IMG/VR virus record: IMGVR_UViG_3300007512_000009
Location: 62,001-126,000 of that record
DNA length: 64,000 nt
From: a virus
Direction: 5' to 3' (one strand)
Positions 44,193-54,208 of the stretch are shown here, piece by piece. Each line of letters starts with the position of its first letter. The first letter of the stretch is position 1. The notes under the pieces were generated by a model that saw nothing but the letters and a program-made list of their open reading frames with translations, ran no database searches and was not told the DNA's origin. Both the position numbers and the translations under genes were made by a program.

Positions 44193-46745
44193 ATGAGTAA
44201 GCGATTCTATACCGATGTATTGACCAGAGGGAATAACATACTGTATAGAGGTTACGATGAAAATGGTGACCAAGTAAAAGAAAAAATTGCATATAATCCC
44301 GCTTACTTTGTACCCACACACAAAGATACAAAATATAAAACATTGGATGGTGTTTATGTAGAAAAGATTCGTACAGGCTCTGTTAAAGAGTCGATGGATT
44401 TCTTTAAACAATATAAAGGTGTTGGTGGTATAGAAATTTACGGTGATATTAATTATCAATATCAATTTATAGGTGAAGAATTTAACGGTGATATAGAATA
44501 TGATATTAACAAAATTAAAATTACTACAATCGATATCGAAACCACATCAGAACACGGATTCCCAGATATGGAGAACCCAATTGAAAAAATTAATGCGATT
44601 ACTATTAAGATGGACGGTAAGACTTATAGTCTTGGTTTGGGTGATTTTGATGTTGTGGGTGTTCGCTGTTATCCTTGTTCTACCGAGATAGAATTAATTG
44701 AGAAATTCCTAGATTTATGGGAACAACTCAAACCAGACATTGTTACTGGTTGGCACGTCAGGTTTTTTGATATACCGTATCTTCACAATAGAATCAAACA
44801 CGTCATGAATAAAAAGACCGCAGAACGTCTTAGTCCATGGGGTGTAATAAAAGAAGTACAAATTCATAGACAAAACAGAATACAAAAAGTGTTCAACATT
44901 TATGGTGTTGCTGTTATGGACTACCTTGATTTATACTCAATGTTTACCTATGTGAATCAGGAATCTTACAGTCTAAATCATATATCATATGTTGAACTTG
45001 GTGAAGAAAAACTGTCCTATGATGAGTATGACTCTATTACCGAATTCTATAAGAACGATTTCCAGAAATTTATGGAATATAACATTAAAGATGTGGAACT
45101 CGTTTATAAACTTGAAGAAAAGTTAAAATTAATGGAGTTAGCGATTGCTCTCGCTTACTCCGCAAAAGTGAACTTTGAAGATGTATTCAGTCAGGTAAGG
45201 ATGTGGGATTGTATCATCTACCACTATTTGTTAGAGCATAACATTGTTATCCCACCCAGAAAGGTGGAACACAAATCTACCAAATATGAAGGTGCTTATG
45301 TTATGGAGCCGATAACAGGGATGCATGATTGGGTGATGTCGTTCGACTTGAACTCACTTTATCCTCACCTTATAATGCAGTATAACATTAGCACGGAAAC
45401 AAAACTCACTAATTTTAATAATGCACCTACTAGGGGTACTATTTCACCAAACGGTATTTTGGATGAAAACGAATTCACGTTGAAAAGAATGAAACCTTGG
45501 AAGGAAGCAAACCTTTCCATTGCCGCTAACGGTGTTCTTTTCGACAACTCACGAAGAGGGTTCTTACCTTCTCTAATGGAGAGGTTGTATGAAGAGAGAA
45601 AAGTAAGCAAATCGAAAATGATTGAAGCACAAAAAAGAATGGAAGAAATTCCGAAAATGAATATGCCTACAGTCGCAAGAGGTGCTTTACACAATAAATT
45701 AAAAAACGAAATTTCTAAATATAAAAACCAACAATTAGTTAGAAAAGTGCAATTGAACTCCGCATATGGTGCTATTGGAAACCAATATTGTCGATATTAT
45801 GATGTAGAGATTGCTGAAGCGGTAACAATATCTGGACAACTTAGCATCCGATGGATTGAGAGTAAACTAAATGACTTTTTAAATAAAACATTCAAGACAG
45901 AGGATTTCATCTATGTTATTGCTTCTGATACAGATTCTGTTTATATTCGGTTTGGGGATATTGTGGACAAATTTTGTCCCAACAAGGAGAAGCAGGAGGT
46001 GGTGGACTTCCTCGACAAATGTGCGGGAGAAATCATCGAACCGTTCATCAACAAAAAATACGATGAATTAGCAGAAAAAATGAACGCTTTTGATAACAAG
46101 ATGTTCATGAAAAGAGAGGTTATCGCAGACAAAGGGATATGGACTGCTAAAAAGAGATATATTTTAAATGTTCTTGATAACGAAGGTGTTAGATATGACG
46201 AACCGAAAATTAAGGTTACGGGCATTGAAACAACAAGAGCATCAACACCCGAAGTGGTAAGAAAAGAACTCAAGAAGGCAATTAATCTAATATTAACCAC
46301 CGATGAAGACACGGTGATTGATTTTATTGATGGATTCAAGACCAAGTTTTTCTCTCTACCACCAGAAGACATAGCATTTCCTAGAGGAATACGAGGTCTT
46401 ACTAAATATGAAGACGGAACTAGAATTTATGCAAGCGGTACACCGATTGCAACGAAGGGCGCATTAATTTATAACCATATTATTAAGAAAGAAAAACTAG
46501 ATAGGAAACATCAATTAATTAGAGAGAATGATAAAGCAAAATTTGTGTATTTAAAAACACCAAATACTATTAGAGAAAGAGTGATAACCTTCCCTAACGG
46601 ATTACCTAAAGAATTAGGATTATCAGAATACGTGGATTATGAGATGCAGTTTGAAAGAGGCTTTTTAAGACCTTTAGAGATGATACTCAAGACCATAGGA
46701 TGGCAAAATGAAAGAAAATCCAATCTTGAGGACTTGTTTTGTTGA
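44193..46745 (+). CDS. 43: DNA polymerase gp43 (family B)
   Basis: An 850-residue replicative polymerase with proofreading. Exonuclease motif I TIDIETTSEHG (Asp114, Glu116), exonuclease motif WHVRFFDIPYL, polymerase motif A SFDLNSLYPHL (Asp385), motif B KVQLNSAYGAIGNQYCRYYD and motif C IASDTDSVYIRF (Asp579). The C-terminal end, with a Leu-Glu-Asp-Leu-Phe motif, fits a clamp-binding tail. T4 gp43 is 898 residues. No ribosome site lies before the ATG and its promoter predicts a leaderless mRNA. Confidence 0.98.
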   Translation: MSKRFYTDVLTRGNNILYRGYDENGDQVKEKIAYNPAYFVPTHKDTKYKTLDGVYVEKIRTGSVKESMDFFKQYKGVGGIEIYGDINYQYQFIGEEFNGDIEYDINKIKITTIDIETTSEHGFPDMENPIEKINAITIKMDGKTYSLGLGDFDVVGVRCYPCSTEIELIEKFLDLWEQLKPDIVTGWHVRFFDIPYLHNRIKHVMNKKTAERLSPWGVIKEVQIHRQNRIQKVFNIYGVAVMDYLDLYSMFTYVNQESYSLNHISYVELGEEKLSYDEYDSITEFYKNDFQKFMEYNIKDVELVYKLEEKLKLMELAIALAYSAKVNFEDVFSQVRMWDCIIYHYLLEHNIVIPPRKVEHKSTKYEGAYVMEPITGMHDWVMSFDLNSLYPHLIMQYNISTETKLTNFNNAPTRGTISPNGILDENEFTLKRMKPWKEANLSIAANGVLFDNSRRGFLPSLMERLYEERKVSKSKMIEAQKRMEEIPKMNMPTVARGALHNKLKNEISKYKNQQLVRKVQLNSAYGAIGNQYCRYYDVEIAEAVTISGQLSIRWIESKLNDFLNKTFKTEDFIYVIASDTDSVYIRFGDIVDKFCPNKEKQEVVDFLDKCAGEIIEPFINKKYDELAEKMNAFDNKMFMKREVIADKGIWTAKKRYILNVLDNEGVRYDEPKIKVTGIETTRASTPEVVRKELKKAINLILTTDEDTVIDFIDGFKTKFFSLPPEDIAFPRGIRGLTKYEDGTRIYASGTPIATKGALIYNHIIKKEKLDRKHQLIRENDKAKFVYLKTPNTIRERVITFPNGLPKELGLSEYVDYEMQFERGFLRPLEMILKTIGWQNERKSNLEDLFC

Positions 46746-46762
46746 TGCCCCTAAGGTATAAT
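46734..46762 (+). promoter_or_regulatory. Probable early promoter for uvsX
   Basis: TATAAT with an AGG before it and TGCC exactly 7 bases upstream (one base from AGCC). The -35 at the 17-base distance is TTGTTT; a TTGATG nearer to the -10 is too close. Ribosome site TGGAGA and ATG follow. Confidence 0.6.
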
Positions 46763-46787
46763 AAACAAAATAATGGAGAAACAATAA

Positions 46788-47852
46788 ATGTCAAGTAATA
46801 GTTTTTTGGATTCAATTATTAAAGATTCTGGTAATGAATACGCAGGTATTGTGTCTGACGGAGTAGAAGGTAGTGATGTAACAGGATTCGTGGACACTGG
46901 CAGCCTTGCATTAAACGCACTTTTATCTGGTAGCATTTATAACGGTATGCCAGATAATAAAATCATTGCACTTGCAGGTGAGTCAGCAACAGGTAAAACT
47001 TATTTTGCTATCGATATATGTAAAACATTTTTGAAAGATAGCCCCGATGGGATTGTTTTATATTTTGACTCTGAACAAGCAATCACCTCTCAAATGATAA
47101 ATGAAAGAGGGATGGACCCAAATAGGGTTGCTATTTTCCCAGTTGCCACTGTTGAAGATTTCAGATTCCAATGTATAAAAATAGTAGACAAAGTTTTAGA
47201 ACAAAATAAAAAAGATAGAAAACCAATGATTATTGTATTGGATTCACTTGGTATGTTGTCTACTAACAAAGAAATGACAGACACCGCAGAGGGCAAAGAC
47301 ACAAGAGATATGACTAGGGCACAAATGGTAAAATCGACATTCCGTGTTCTTACTCTAAAACTCGGTAAAGCACACATACCTCTTATTATGACTAACCACA
47401 CATATGATGCAGTTGGTTCGTATGTTCCAATGAAGGTTATGGGTGGGGGTTCTGGTTTAAAATATGCTGCCTCAACAATTTTATATCTTTCAAAGAAGAA
47501 AATCAAAGATGGTACTGAAATTGTAGGTAACATTATCAAGTGCAAACTTTTCAAAAGCAGACTCACAAAAGAAAACAAACAAGTTGAAGTTGAACTAAAT
47601 TATGAAACAGGTCTGAATAAGTATTTTGGTTTAGTAGACCTAGCAACCAAATATAATATTTTTAAAAAGGTGTCCACAAGGATAGAGTTACCAGACGGTC
47701 GGAAAGTTTACGAAAAGAACATTAATACCGAACCTGAAAAATACTACACAAAAGAAATATTAAGTCAAATAGACAAGGCTGCAGCCGAAGAGTTTAAATA
47801 TGGAAGTAGCACAAATATTAACCAAGAAACTGAATTAGAAGAAAATGGGTAA
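46788..47852 (+). CDS. uvsX: Recombinase UvsX (RecA-like)
   Basis: A 354-residue strand-exchange protein. Walker A GESATGKT is at 64-71; [16 protein letters not shown] is the Walker B region; [16 protein letters not shown] and [12 protein letters not shown] follow, as in T4 UvsX (391). It works with UvsY, UvsW and gp46/47 in recombination-dependent replication. Its stop overlaps the next start by eight bases. Confidence 0.97.
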   Translation: MSSNSFLDSIIKDSGNEYAGIVSDGVEGSDVTGFVDTGSLALNALLSGSIYNGMPDNKIIALAGESATGKTYFAIDICKTFLKDSPDGIVLYFDSEQAITSQMINERGMDPNRVAIFPVATVEDFRFQCIKIVDKVLEQNKKDRKPMIIVLDSLGMLSTNKEMTDTAEGKDTRDMTRAQMVKSTFRVLTLKLGKAHIPLIMTNHTYDAVGSYVPMKVMGGGSGLKYAASTILYLSKKKIKDGTEIVGNIIKCKLFKSRLTKENKQVEVELNYETGLNKYFGLVDLATKYNIFKKVSTRIELPDGRKVYEKNINTEPEKYYTKEILSQIDKAAAEEFKYGSSTNINQETELEENG

Positions 47853-48156
47853 AATCGAATTACCAGAATACAGATTTGCTGAAAACCCAAGTGATGACAA
47901 AACTGGTGCAATTCGCATATCTAATGGTAAATTTAAAGGTTTTACCTATCAATATGGTGTTGTCAGTCTTGATGAAGTGGACGGTTCACTTAAAGTTAAC
48001 TTTACATATGATATAGTTGACAACGAAAAATGTTACCCAATAAATCAAGAGTTGACTAATATAATGGGTGGCATTTTAACAGAACTCATTAACGAAAGAT
48101 ATGATGATGGAAGCGACTACAGAGATAATTATCCTGACGAATCTGATTCAGAGTGA
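47845..48156 (+). CDS. Unknown small protein between uvsX and gene 41
   Basis: A 103-residue acidic protein. The segment [20 protein letters not shown] and then [20 protein letters not shown] suggest a beta-rich domain; the end is Asp/Ser-rich. A protein of this type sits between uvsX and 41 in T4-like cyanophage genomes as I recall. It overlaps gene 41 by 56 bases in another frame. Function unknown. Confidence 0.75.
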   Translation: MGKIELPEYRFAENPSDDKTGAIRISNGKFKGFTYQYGVVSLDEVDGSLKVNFTYDIVDNEKCYPINQELTNIMGGILTELINERYDDGSDYRDNYPDESDSE

Positions 48157-49519
48157 TGTCTACATGAGAAAGGTTATTCCTTTCTTAAAAGAAGACTACT
48201 TTTCTGACAGGATTGAACGCAAGATTTTTGAAGTTGTAAAAGACTTCATTGACAAATATAATAAAGCACCAAACAAGGATGCCTTGTCTGTCTGTTTATC
48301 TAACTTAACCAATGTTTCGGAGTCTGAATATAAAGAGGCAAAAGAAATAATAGAGGAGATTACAGTTAAGAGTGAATCTTCCCCAGACGATAAATGGTTA
48401 TTAGATACCACTGAGTCTTTTTGCAAAGATAAATCGATTTATAATGCAATATTGGAATCTATACAAATTATTGATGGTAAATCTGAGCAGAGTAAAAACC
48501 ACCTACCTACACTTCTGCAAGAAGCACTTTCAGTTTCATTTGATGTATCTGTGGGTCATGACTATATAGAAGATTCTGATGAACGATATGATTTTTACCA
48601 CAAGAAAGAAGATAAAATCCCATTTGATTTAGATTTTTTCAATAAAATCACAAATAATGGTACTCCACAAAAAACACTAAATGTTATACTTGCAGGAACA
48701 GGCGTTGGTAAATCACTATTCATGTGTCATCATGCGGCCAACTGTTTAACCCAAAATAAGAATGTATTGTATATTACCTGTGAAATGGCGGAAGAGAGAA
48801 TTGCAGAACGAATTGATGCTAATTTAATGGATATCACTATGGATGAACTACGAGAACTTCCAAAAGAAATATATTCAAAGAAGGTATCAACAGCAACAAA
48901 AAAGATTGATGGTAAACTAATTATCAAAGAATATCCAACTGCAACAGCAAATGTGAACCACTTTAGAGCATTATTAGAAGAACTTAGTTTAAAAAAGAGG
49001 TTTGTACCAGACATAATATTTGTTGATTACTTAAATATTTGTGCGGCAGCAAGATTTAAAAATGGTGCAAATGTAAATTCTTATATGTATATAAAAGCAA
49101 TAGCAGAAGAACTTAGAGGTTTTGCAGTAGAAAACGATGTACCCATATTTACGGCAACCCAAACAAACAGAGGTGGTTTTGCAAATACGGATGTTGGACT
49201 TGAAGATACCTCTGAATCATTTGGTTTACCTGCAACTGCCGATTTTATGTTTGCGGTCATCTCTACTGAAGAACTGGATGAGGTGAATCAAGTTTTAATA
49301 AAACAACTGAAAAATAGGTATAATGATACTGCTATTAATAGAAAATTTGTAGTGGGGATAAACAGGTCTAAAATGAAACTATATGATGTATCTAAAGGTG
49401 AACAAACAGATTTAATATGTTCTGGACAATCTACATATAGTAGAGATGACTTGGATGAAAAATTCAGTAAACAAACCGCCACTAAAGTTGGCGAACCATT
49501 TTCCGATTGGAATATTTAA
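48101..49519 (+). CDS. 41: Replicative helicase gp41 (DnaB-like)
   Basis: A 472-residue hexameric helicase that works with primase gp61. Walker A AGTGVGKS is at 198-205, then NVLYITCEMAEERIAERIDA, PDIIFVDYLNIC (Walker B) and PIFTATQTNRGGF (motif H3). T4 gp41 is 475 residues. The start lies inside the preceding gene; three ATGs in a row (48101, 48104, 48107) are all possible, and [19 protein letters not shown] shortly after them matches the family N-terminus. Confidence 0.95.
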   Translation: MMMEATTEIIILTNLIQSDVYMRKVIPFLKEDYFSDRIERKIFEVVKDFIDKYNKAPNKDALSVCLSNLTNVSESEYKEAKEIIEEITVKSESSPDDKWLLDTTESFCKDKSIYNAILESIQIIDGKSEQSKNHLPTLLQEALSVSFDVSVGHDYIEDSDERYDFYHKKEDKIPFDLDFFNKITNNGTPQKTLNVILAGTGVGKSLFMCHHAANCLTQNKNVLYITCEMAEERIAERIDANLMDITMDELRELPKEIYSKKVSTATKKIDGKLIIKEYPTATANVNHFRALLEELSLKKRFVPDIIFVDYLNICAAARFKNGANVNSYMYIKAIAEELRGFAVENDVPIFTATQTNRGGFANTDVGLEDTSESFGLPATADFMFAVISTEELDEVNQVLIKQLKNRYNDTAINRKFVVGINRSKMKLYDVSKGEQTDLICSGQSTYSRDDLDEKFSKQTATKVGEPFSDWNI

Positions 49520-49530
49520 AGGAGATAAGC

Positions 49531-49701
49531 ATGGACGAAAAAGAACTTAAAGACTGGTCAGACTGGGCAAAAGCGTATGAAATAAGTATCGATGAAGAAC
49601 ATGGTGCAGGCGAAAAAGGTACTGATGAATTAAAAGGTAAGTACGCCAAAGAAACACCAGGCCAAACATCAGATACAGATGAGGAATCCTTACAAAAATG
49701 A
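49531..49701 (+). CDS. Small acidic protein between genes 41 and 61
   Basis: A 56-residue acidic protein with a very good ribosome site (AAAGGAGATAAGC) before the ATG. MDEKELKDWSDWAKAYEISI is the only structured-looking part; the rest is rich in Glu, Asp, Gly and Lys. It overlaps gene 61 by four bases. Unknown function; a link to the helicase-primase pair is only suggested by position. Confidence 0.7.
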   Translation: MDEKELKDWSDWAKAYEISIDEEHGAGEKGTDELKGKYAKETPGQTSDTDEESLQK

Positions 49702-50786
49702 GCATGATTGTTGATAAAAAATTTATCAACTTAATTTCTATTGAACTTAGAAACTTCAAATGGAAAAAAGAATCTCAGGCACAGTGTTCATGTCCAATCT
49801 GTGGTGATAGTAAAAAAGATGCAAAAAAAGCGAGAGGTTATTTTTATCAGAAACATGGACGTTTTTTCTATAAGTGTTTTAACTGTGGATACTGGTCTAA
49901 CATATATAAATTTTTATCTCAAGTTTCCCCAGATTTATGTAAAGAGTATGGACTTGAATCTTTTAAGGGAAACATCAATAACAACCGATTGGTAAAAAAG
50001 AATAAAATTAATAGAAGAAATGATGGAGAAGAAATTGTGAAAGGACTGTTTGGTAAAAATCCCTCTAGTATTAAAAAGATAAGGGACGGATATAAAATTC
50101 TTGGTGATTTGGTAAAATTAAAAGACTTACCAAGCGACCATAATGCTGTAAAATTTGCTAATATGAGGTTAATCCCCAAAGAATATTGGGATTTGCTTTA
50201 CTATACTGAAGATTTTGGTAAATTTTCTAAGGGTCTAGACCCAGAAACTAATTACAGAGAATCAGAAGAAAGATTAGTTATTCCATTCTTTAATAGTAAA
50301 GGTGACGTAGTGGCAGCACAAGGTAGAGCATTGAGTATGTCTAGTGAGGTGAATGCTAGGAACACTCTTAAATATCTTACTGTAAAAGCGGATAAGAGTA
50401 TAGACAGGCTGTTTTATGGTCTTTGGAGATGCAATCCTGAAAAGAGAGTTTATGTAGTAGAGGGGCCGATTGATAGTTTATTCATCAAGAATGCAATTGC
50501 AATGGTTGGTGCCAGTTCTATAAATAAACTTCCTGAAAGATTGCGTGATAAAGATGTAGTATTTGTGCTTGATAATGAACCAAGAAATGAACAGATTGTC
50601 AAATTCAATGAAGAACTCATTAAGCAAGGAAGACAAGTTTGCATCTGGCCTGAATCTTTAAAAGAAAAAGATATTAATGACATGTCGTACAGGATTTCGA
50701 CTCGTAAAATCCAAAAAATGATTGATGAGAACACATTTCGTGGTCTTGAAGCAACAATAAAACTTAATAAATGGAAGAGAATATGA
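49698..50786 (+). CDS. 61: DNA primase gp61
   Basis: A 362-residue primase. A zinc ribbon is at residues 30-63 (Cys30/32/35 and Cys60/63, in CPICGDSKKD and YKCFNCGYW). The catalytic Toprim part has RLVIPFFNSKGDVVAAQGRA, VYVVEGPIDSLFIKN and VVFVLDNEPRN. T4 gp61 is 342 residues. It makes primers together with gp41. Its stop overlaps the glutamine synthetase ATG (ATGA). Confidence 0.95.
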   Translation: MSMIVDKKFINLISIELRNFKWKKESQAQCSCPICGDSKKDAKKARGYFYQKHGRFFYKCFNCGYWSNIYKFLSQVSPDLCKEYGLESFKGNINNNRLVKKNKINRRNDGEEIVKGLFGKNPSSIKKIRDGYKILGDLVKLKDLPSDHNAVKFANMRLIPKEYWDLLYYTEDFGKFSKGLDPETNYRESEERLVIPFFNSKGDVVAAQGRALSMSSEVNARNTLKYLTVKADKSIDRLFYGLWRCNPEKRVYVVEGPIDSLFIKNAIAMVGASSINKLPERLRDKDVVFVLDNEPRNEQIVKFNEELIKQGRQVCIWPESLKEKDINDMSYRISTRKIQKMIDENTFRGLEATIKLNKWKRI

Positions 50787-51844
50787 ACAACTGTAAACTT
50801 GAATATTTGTGGTTAGACGGTTACAAAACACCCAACGTTAGAAGTAAAACTAAGTATTGTAATATAAACCCCTCTGCTGATGGTAGACTAACCTTAAACG
50901 ATGTTCCTGAATGGGGATTTGATGGGTCTAGTACGGAACAAGCAGTGGATAGTGATAGTGACTGTGTTTTAAAACCAGTATCAATCTATAATAACACCGT
51001 TGATAGTATAATAGGTAATAATTCATACATTATATTATGTGAAGTAATGAATTCTGATGGTACACCACACAAATCCAATACACGTGCTAAACTCCGAAAA
51101 CTAGAAAAGAAGTTTGACAACCAAAACTTTTGGTTCGGTATTGAACAAGAATACACTATAATAAACAACGCCAATAATAAACCCTACGGATGGCCCGAAA
51201 ATGGGTATCCACCACCACAAGGTAGATACTACTGTGGTGTAGGTGGTGATGTAGTCACAATGAGGGAGTTAGCACACGAACATGCGATGGCCTGTAATAC
51301 AGCAGGTATTCCTCTGTGTGGTACAAACGCTGAAGTAATGTTAGGTCAATGGGAGTACCAAATTGGTACTGCAGGAATCCTAGAAATATGCGACTATCTA
51401 TGGGTTGCTCGTTATATGTTGGAAGTTTTAGCAGAAACAAAAGATGTAAGTATTAGTTTAGACCCCAAACCTATTATGGGCGACTGGAATGGTTCAGGTG
51501 CACACATCAATTTCTCAACAGAAAGACTTCGTGAAGAAGGTGGAAAAAGATACATCACTGGTATTATAAAAAATTTGATGGACAAACATGAAGAACATAT
51601 TGAAGAATATGGTATTGGAAATGAAGATAGATTAACAGGAGAACATGAAACTCAACATATTGATGTTTTTTCTTCTGGTGATTCAGACAGAGGTGCATCT
51701 ATTCGTATCCCCCCAATTACTTCTAAAACATTGAAGGGATATCTTGAAGATAGAAGACCATCCGCAAATATGGACCCCTATCGTGCAGTAGCAAAATTGG
51801 TTGAAACAGTTGGTAATGTTAGTATGGTTGTTAATGCGTTATGA
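50783..51844 (+). CDS. Glutamine synthetase, type II-like
   Basis: A 353-residue glutamine synthetase: glutamate plus ammonia plus ATP gives glutamine. LEYLWLDGYKTPNVRSKTK at the N-terminus, VPEWGFDGSSTEQA, FWFGIEQEYTII, GIPLCGTNAEVMLGQWEYQI, GDWNGSGAHINFS and RGASIRIPP match the eukaryote-type GSII form, both in motif and in length (about 350 instead of about 470 for GSI). The Tyr adenylylation segment of bacterial GSI is absent, as expected for GSII, so host GlnE would not switch it off. ATG 50783 overlaps the primase stop and has GGAAGAG upstream. Confidence 0.95.
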   Translation: MNNCKLEYLWLDGYKTPNVRSKTKYCNINPSADGRLTLNDVPEWGFDGSSTEQAVDSDSDCVLKPVSIYNNTVDSIIGNNSYIILCEVMNSDGTPHKSNTRAKLRKLEKKFDNQNFWFGIEQEYTIINNANNKPYGWPENGYPPPQGRYYCGVGGDVVTMRELAHEHAMACNTAGIPLCGTNAEVMLGQWEYQIGTAGILEICDYLWVARYMLEVLAETKDVSISLDPKPIMGDWNGSGAHINFSTERLREEGGKRYITGIIKNLMDKHEEHIEEYGIGNEDRLTGEHETQHIDVFSSGDSDRGASIRIPPITSKTLKGYLEDRRPSANMDPYRAVAKLVETVGNVSMVVNAL

Positions 51845-52014
51845 ATAAAAAAGACATTAAAAAAACCTTTGAGGAAATTCTTCAATATGGTTGGATGTGG
51901 GGACATCCAAAATATATAAATCGTTGGCCTTTACTTTACCAATACTATAAAGAAGAATTAAATAACGGTAAAGACTTTAAGCCAGATGAAAATAACAAAG
52001 CATCAGCAAAATGA
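51841..52014 (+). CDS. Small protein (57 aa) after glutamine synthetase
   Basis: An open frame whose ATG overlaps the glutamine synthetase stop (ATGA). The product has many aromatic residues in the middle (FEEILQYGWMWGHPKYINRW) and a Lys/Asn-rich end. Coupling and composition support a real gene; I do not recognise it. Confidence 0.6.
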   Translation: MNKKDIKKTFEEILQYGWMWGHPKYINRWPLLYQYYKEELNNGKDFKPDENNKASAK

Positions 52015-52020
52015 AAAAGA

Positions 52021-52203
52021 ATGTACACTGAATGGTATTGGAGTGGGTTAATGGCAGTATTTGGAAGATTTTATAAATTAAAAATCGAATCCCACTCCCA
52101 GTGGGAAATTCAACAACATGCTAAAAATATAGGCAACATTTTTGGAAATGGAAATATCTTGCTAAGAGTGAAAAATAAAAATAAATATGGTCGTGTAGTT
52201 TAA
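52021..52203 (+). CDS. Small protein (60 aa) before nrdJ
   Basis: A 60-residue frame fitting the gap between the previous small gene and nrdJ. The stretch SQWEIQQHAKNIGNIFGNGN is followed by a basic end. The start could be 52021 or 52051 (ATG); neither has a strong ribosome site. No known family. Confidence 0.45.
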   Translation: MYTEWYWSGLMAVFGRFYKLKIESHSQWEIQQHAKNIGNIFGNGNILLRVKNKNKYGRVV

Positions 52204-52215
52204 AAAGGAATTTTT

Positions 52216-54156
52216 ATGTGTGAATATTTACCAACCGATTACCAGTCATTTATCCATAGAAGTAGATATGCTAGATGGATAGAAGACTTAGACAGAAGAG
52301 AAACTTGGGAAGAAACAGTTGATAGATATATAAATTTCTTTAAGGAACATCTTGGAAAAACCTTGGGTTATAAGATGAGTCCAAACGTGAAGAACGAAAT
52401 TAAAAACTCAATATTGAATCTAGAAATCATGCCTTCTATGCGTTCACTAATGACAGCAGGAGAGGCACTAAAGACGGATGCAGTATCAGGCTATAACTGT
52501 GCATACCTTGCTATTAATAGAGTACGAGCATTTGACGAAGTTCTTTATACTTTAATGTGCGGAACAGGCGTTGGTTTTAGTGTTGAACGTAACTATGTTA
52601 ACAAATTACCTACTATTGCTGAAGAGTTTGAGGATTCTGACACTACTATTGTTGTTAAAGATAGCAGAATAGGTTGGTGCAAAGCATACAAAGAACTTAT
52701 ATCATTGCTTATAACAGGTCAAATTCCAAAATGGGATATGACTAAAATAAGACCTTCTGGTTCTAGACTTAAGACATTCGGTGGTAGGTCTTCTGGACCA
52801 GAGAGTTTAGAAGAATTATTCAATTTTACAATTGCAACATTTAGAAAAGCAAATGGACGAAAATTAACTACAATTGAATGTCATGACTTAGTATGTAAAA
52901 TTGCAGAGATTGTAGTTGTTGGTGGTGTTCGTCGTAGTGCATTGTTATCTTTATCTTCATTAACTGATGAAAGAATGAGAGTAGCAAAAACTGGACAATG
53001 GTGGGCTATTGAACCACAACGTGCCTTATCAAACAATTCTGTTTGTTATAAAGAAAAACCAGAAATTGGTACGTTCATGGACGAATGGATTTCCCTTTAT
53101 AAGTCAAAATCTGGAGAGCGTGGTATCTTTAATAGAGAATCAGCAGAAAGAACAATTGAAAATATTGAAGGACAACGACGAGAACTAGGACATGATTGGG
53201 GATGTAATCCTTGTTCCGAAATCATACTTAGAGATAGAGAGTTCTGTAATCTTTCTGAGGTTGTGGTTAGAGAAGATGATACTGAAGAAACACTAATTAG
53301 GAAAGTTCAACTTGCTACAATTTTAGGAACATGGCAAGCAACACTAACAGACTTCCGCTATTTATCTAAAGAGTGGAAAAACAACTGTGAAGAAGAGAGA
53401 TTGCTTGGTGTATCAATGACTGGTATTATGGATTGTAAACTTACTAATGGTGATAAGAAAACAGTTGGTAAACTACCAGAGTTATTAGCAAATCTAAGAA
53501 AGACAGCAATCAAGACAAATAAAGAATGGTCTGACAGGTTGGGTGTTAACCAGTCTGTTGCAATTACTTGTGTTAAACCTAGTGGTACAGTGTCACAGTT
53601 AGTGGATTCTGCATCAGGAATTCATGCTCGTCATTCTGAGCATTACATTAGAACAGTACGTGCAAACACAAAAGACCCGCTATGTCAGTTTATGATAGAT
53701 GAAGGTTTTCCCCATGAACCTTGCCACATGAAACCAGACTCCACCATTGTTTTTTCATTCCCGATTAAATCTCCCAAAAACGCAATATTTAGAAAAGACA
53801 AAGATGCATTAGAGCAACTTGAATTATGGTTATTATATCAAAAGTATTGGTGCGAACACAAACCCAGTGTTACAATCACTGTTAAAGAACATGAATGGCT
53901 AAAAGTTGGTGCTTGGGTTTATAGTAATTTCAATAATATTTGTGGTATTTCATTTCTTCCTTATTCTGACCACAGTTACAAGCAAGCACCCTATCAAGAA
54001 TGTAATAAAAAAGAATTCAACAAACTTTGCAAACAAATGCCAAAGGATGTTAACTGGACAAAACTTAGTCATTATGAGCAGGAAGATAACACGGCAGGGT
54101 CACAAACGATGGCCTGCAGTGGTGGCTCTTGTGAGGTAGTTGATTTAACAAATTAA
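52216..54156 (+). CDS. nrdJ: B12-dependent class II ribonucleotide reductase, monomeric type
   Basis: A 646-residue enzyme converting ribonucleotides to deoxyribonucleotides with adenosylcobalamin. SGYNCAYLAINRVRAFDEVL, MCGTGVGFSVE, VVGGVRRSALLSLSSL and WGCNPCSEIIL (catalytic Cys region) fit the monomeric, Lactobacillus/cyanophage-type class II enzyme. The end MACSGGSCEVVDL holds the redox-active Cys pair. It needs no NrdB partner, and none is seen. The ribosome site is AAAAGGAA. The host must supply B12. Confidence 0.94.
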   Translation: MCEYLPTDYQSFIHRSRYARWIEDLDRRETWEETVDRYINFFKEHLGKTLGYKMSPNVKNEIKNSILNLEIMPSMRSLMTAGEALKTDAVSGYNCAYLAINRVRAFDEVLYTLMCGTGVGFSVERNYVNKLPTIAEEFEDSDTTIVVKDSRIGWCKAYKELISLLITGQIPKWDMTKIRPSGSRLKTFGGRSSGPESLEELFNFTIATFRKANGRKLTTIECHDLVCKIAEIVVVGGVRRSALLSLSSLTDERMRVAKTGQWWAIEPQRALSNNSVCYKEKPEIGTFMDEWISLYKSKSGERGIFNRESAERTIENIEGQRRELGHDWGCNPCSEIILRDREFCNLSEVVVREDDTEETLIRKVQLATILGTWQATLTDFRYLSKEWKNNCEEERLLGVSMTGIMDCKLTNGDKKTVGKLPELLANLRKTAIKTNKEWSDRLGVNQSVAITCVKPSGTVSQLVDSASGIHARHSEHYIRTVRANTKDPLCQFMIDEGFPHEPCHMKPDSTIVFSFPIKSPKNAIFRKDKDALEQLELWLLYQKYWCEHKPSVTITVKEHEWLKVGAWVYSNFNNICGISFLPYSDHSYKQAPYQECNKKEFNKLCKQMPKDVNWTKLSHYEQEDNTAGSQTMACSGGSCEVVDLTN

Positions 54157-54160
54157 AAAT

Positions 54161-54168
54161 AATAAATA
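54161..54168 (+). promoter_or_regulatory. Possible late promoter variant AATAAATA
   Basis: AATAAATA just after the nrdJ stop and 101 bases before the next start, the same variant as before gene 20. If used, the mRNA carries the two hairpins at 54209-54242. Confidence 0.4.
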
Positions 54169-54208
54169 TAAAGACTACCTGAAATCGGAGTTGATTTAGG
54201 GAGTCAAA

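Noticed and set aside
45941-46372. 143-codon open frame on the minus strand
   Set aside because: Antisense to the C-terminal part of DNA polymerase; no supporting signals.
47090-47578. 162-codon open frame on the minus strand
   Set aside because: Antisense to uvsX, with no family pattern and no promoter; typical shadow frame.
52204-52215. Cobalamin riboswitch before nrdJ
   Set aside because: Only 12 bases separate nrdJ from the preceding small gene, and I see no B12-box-like sequence there.
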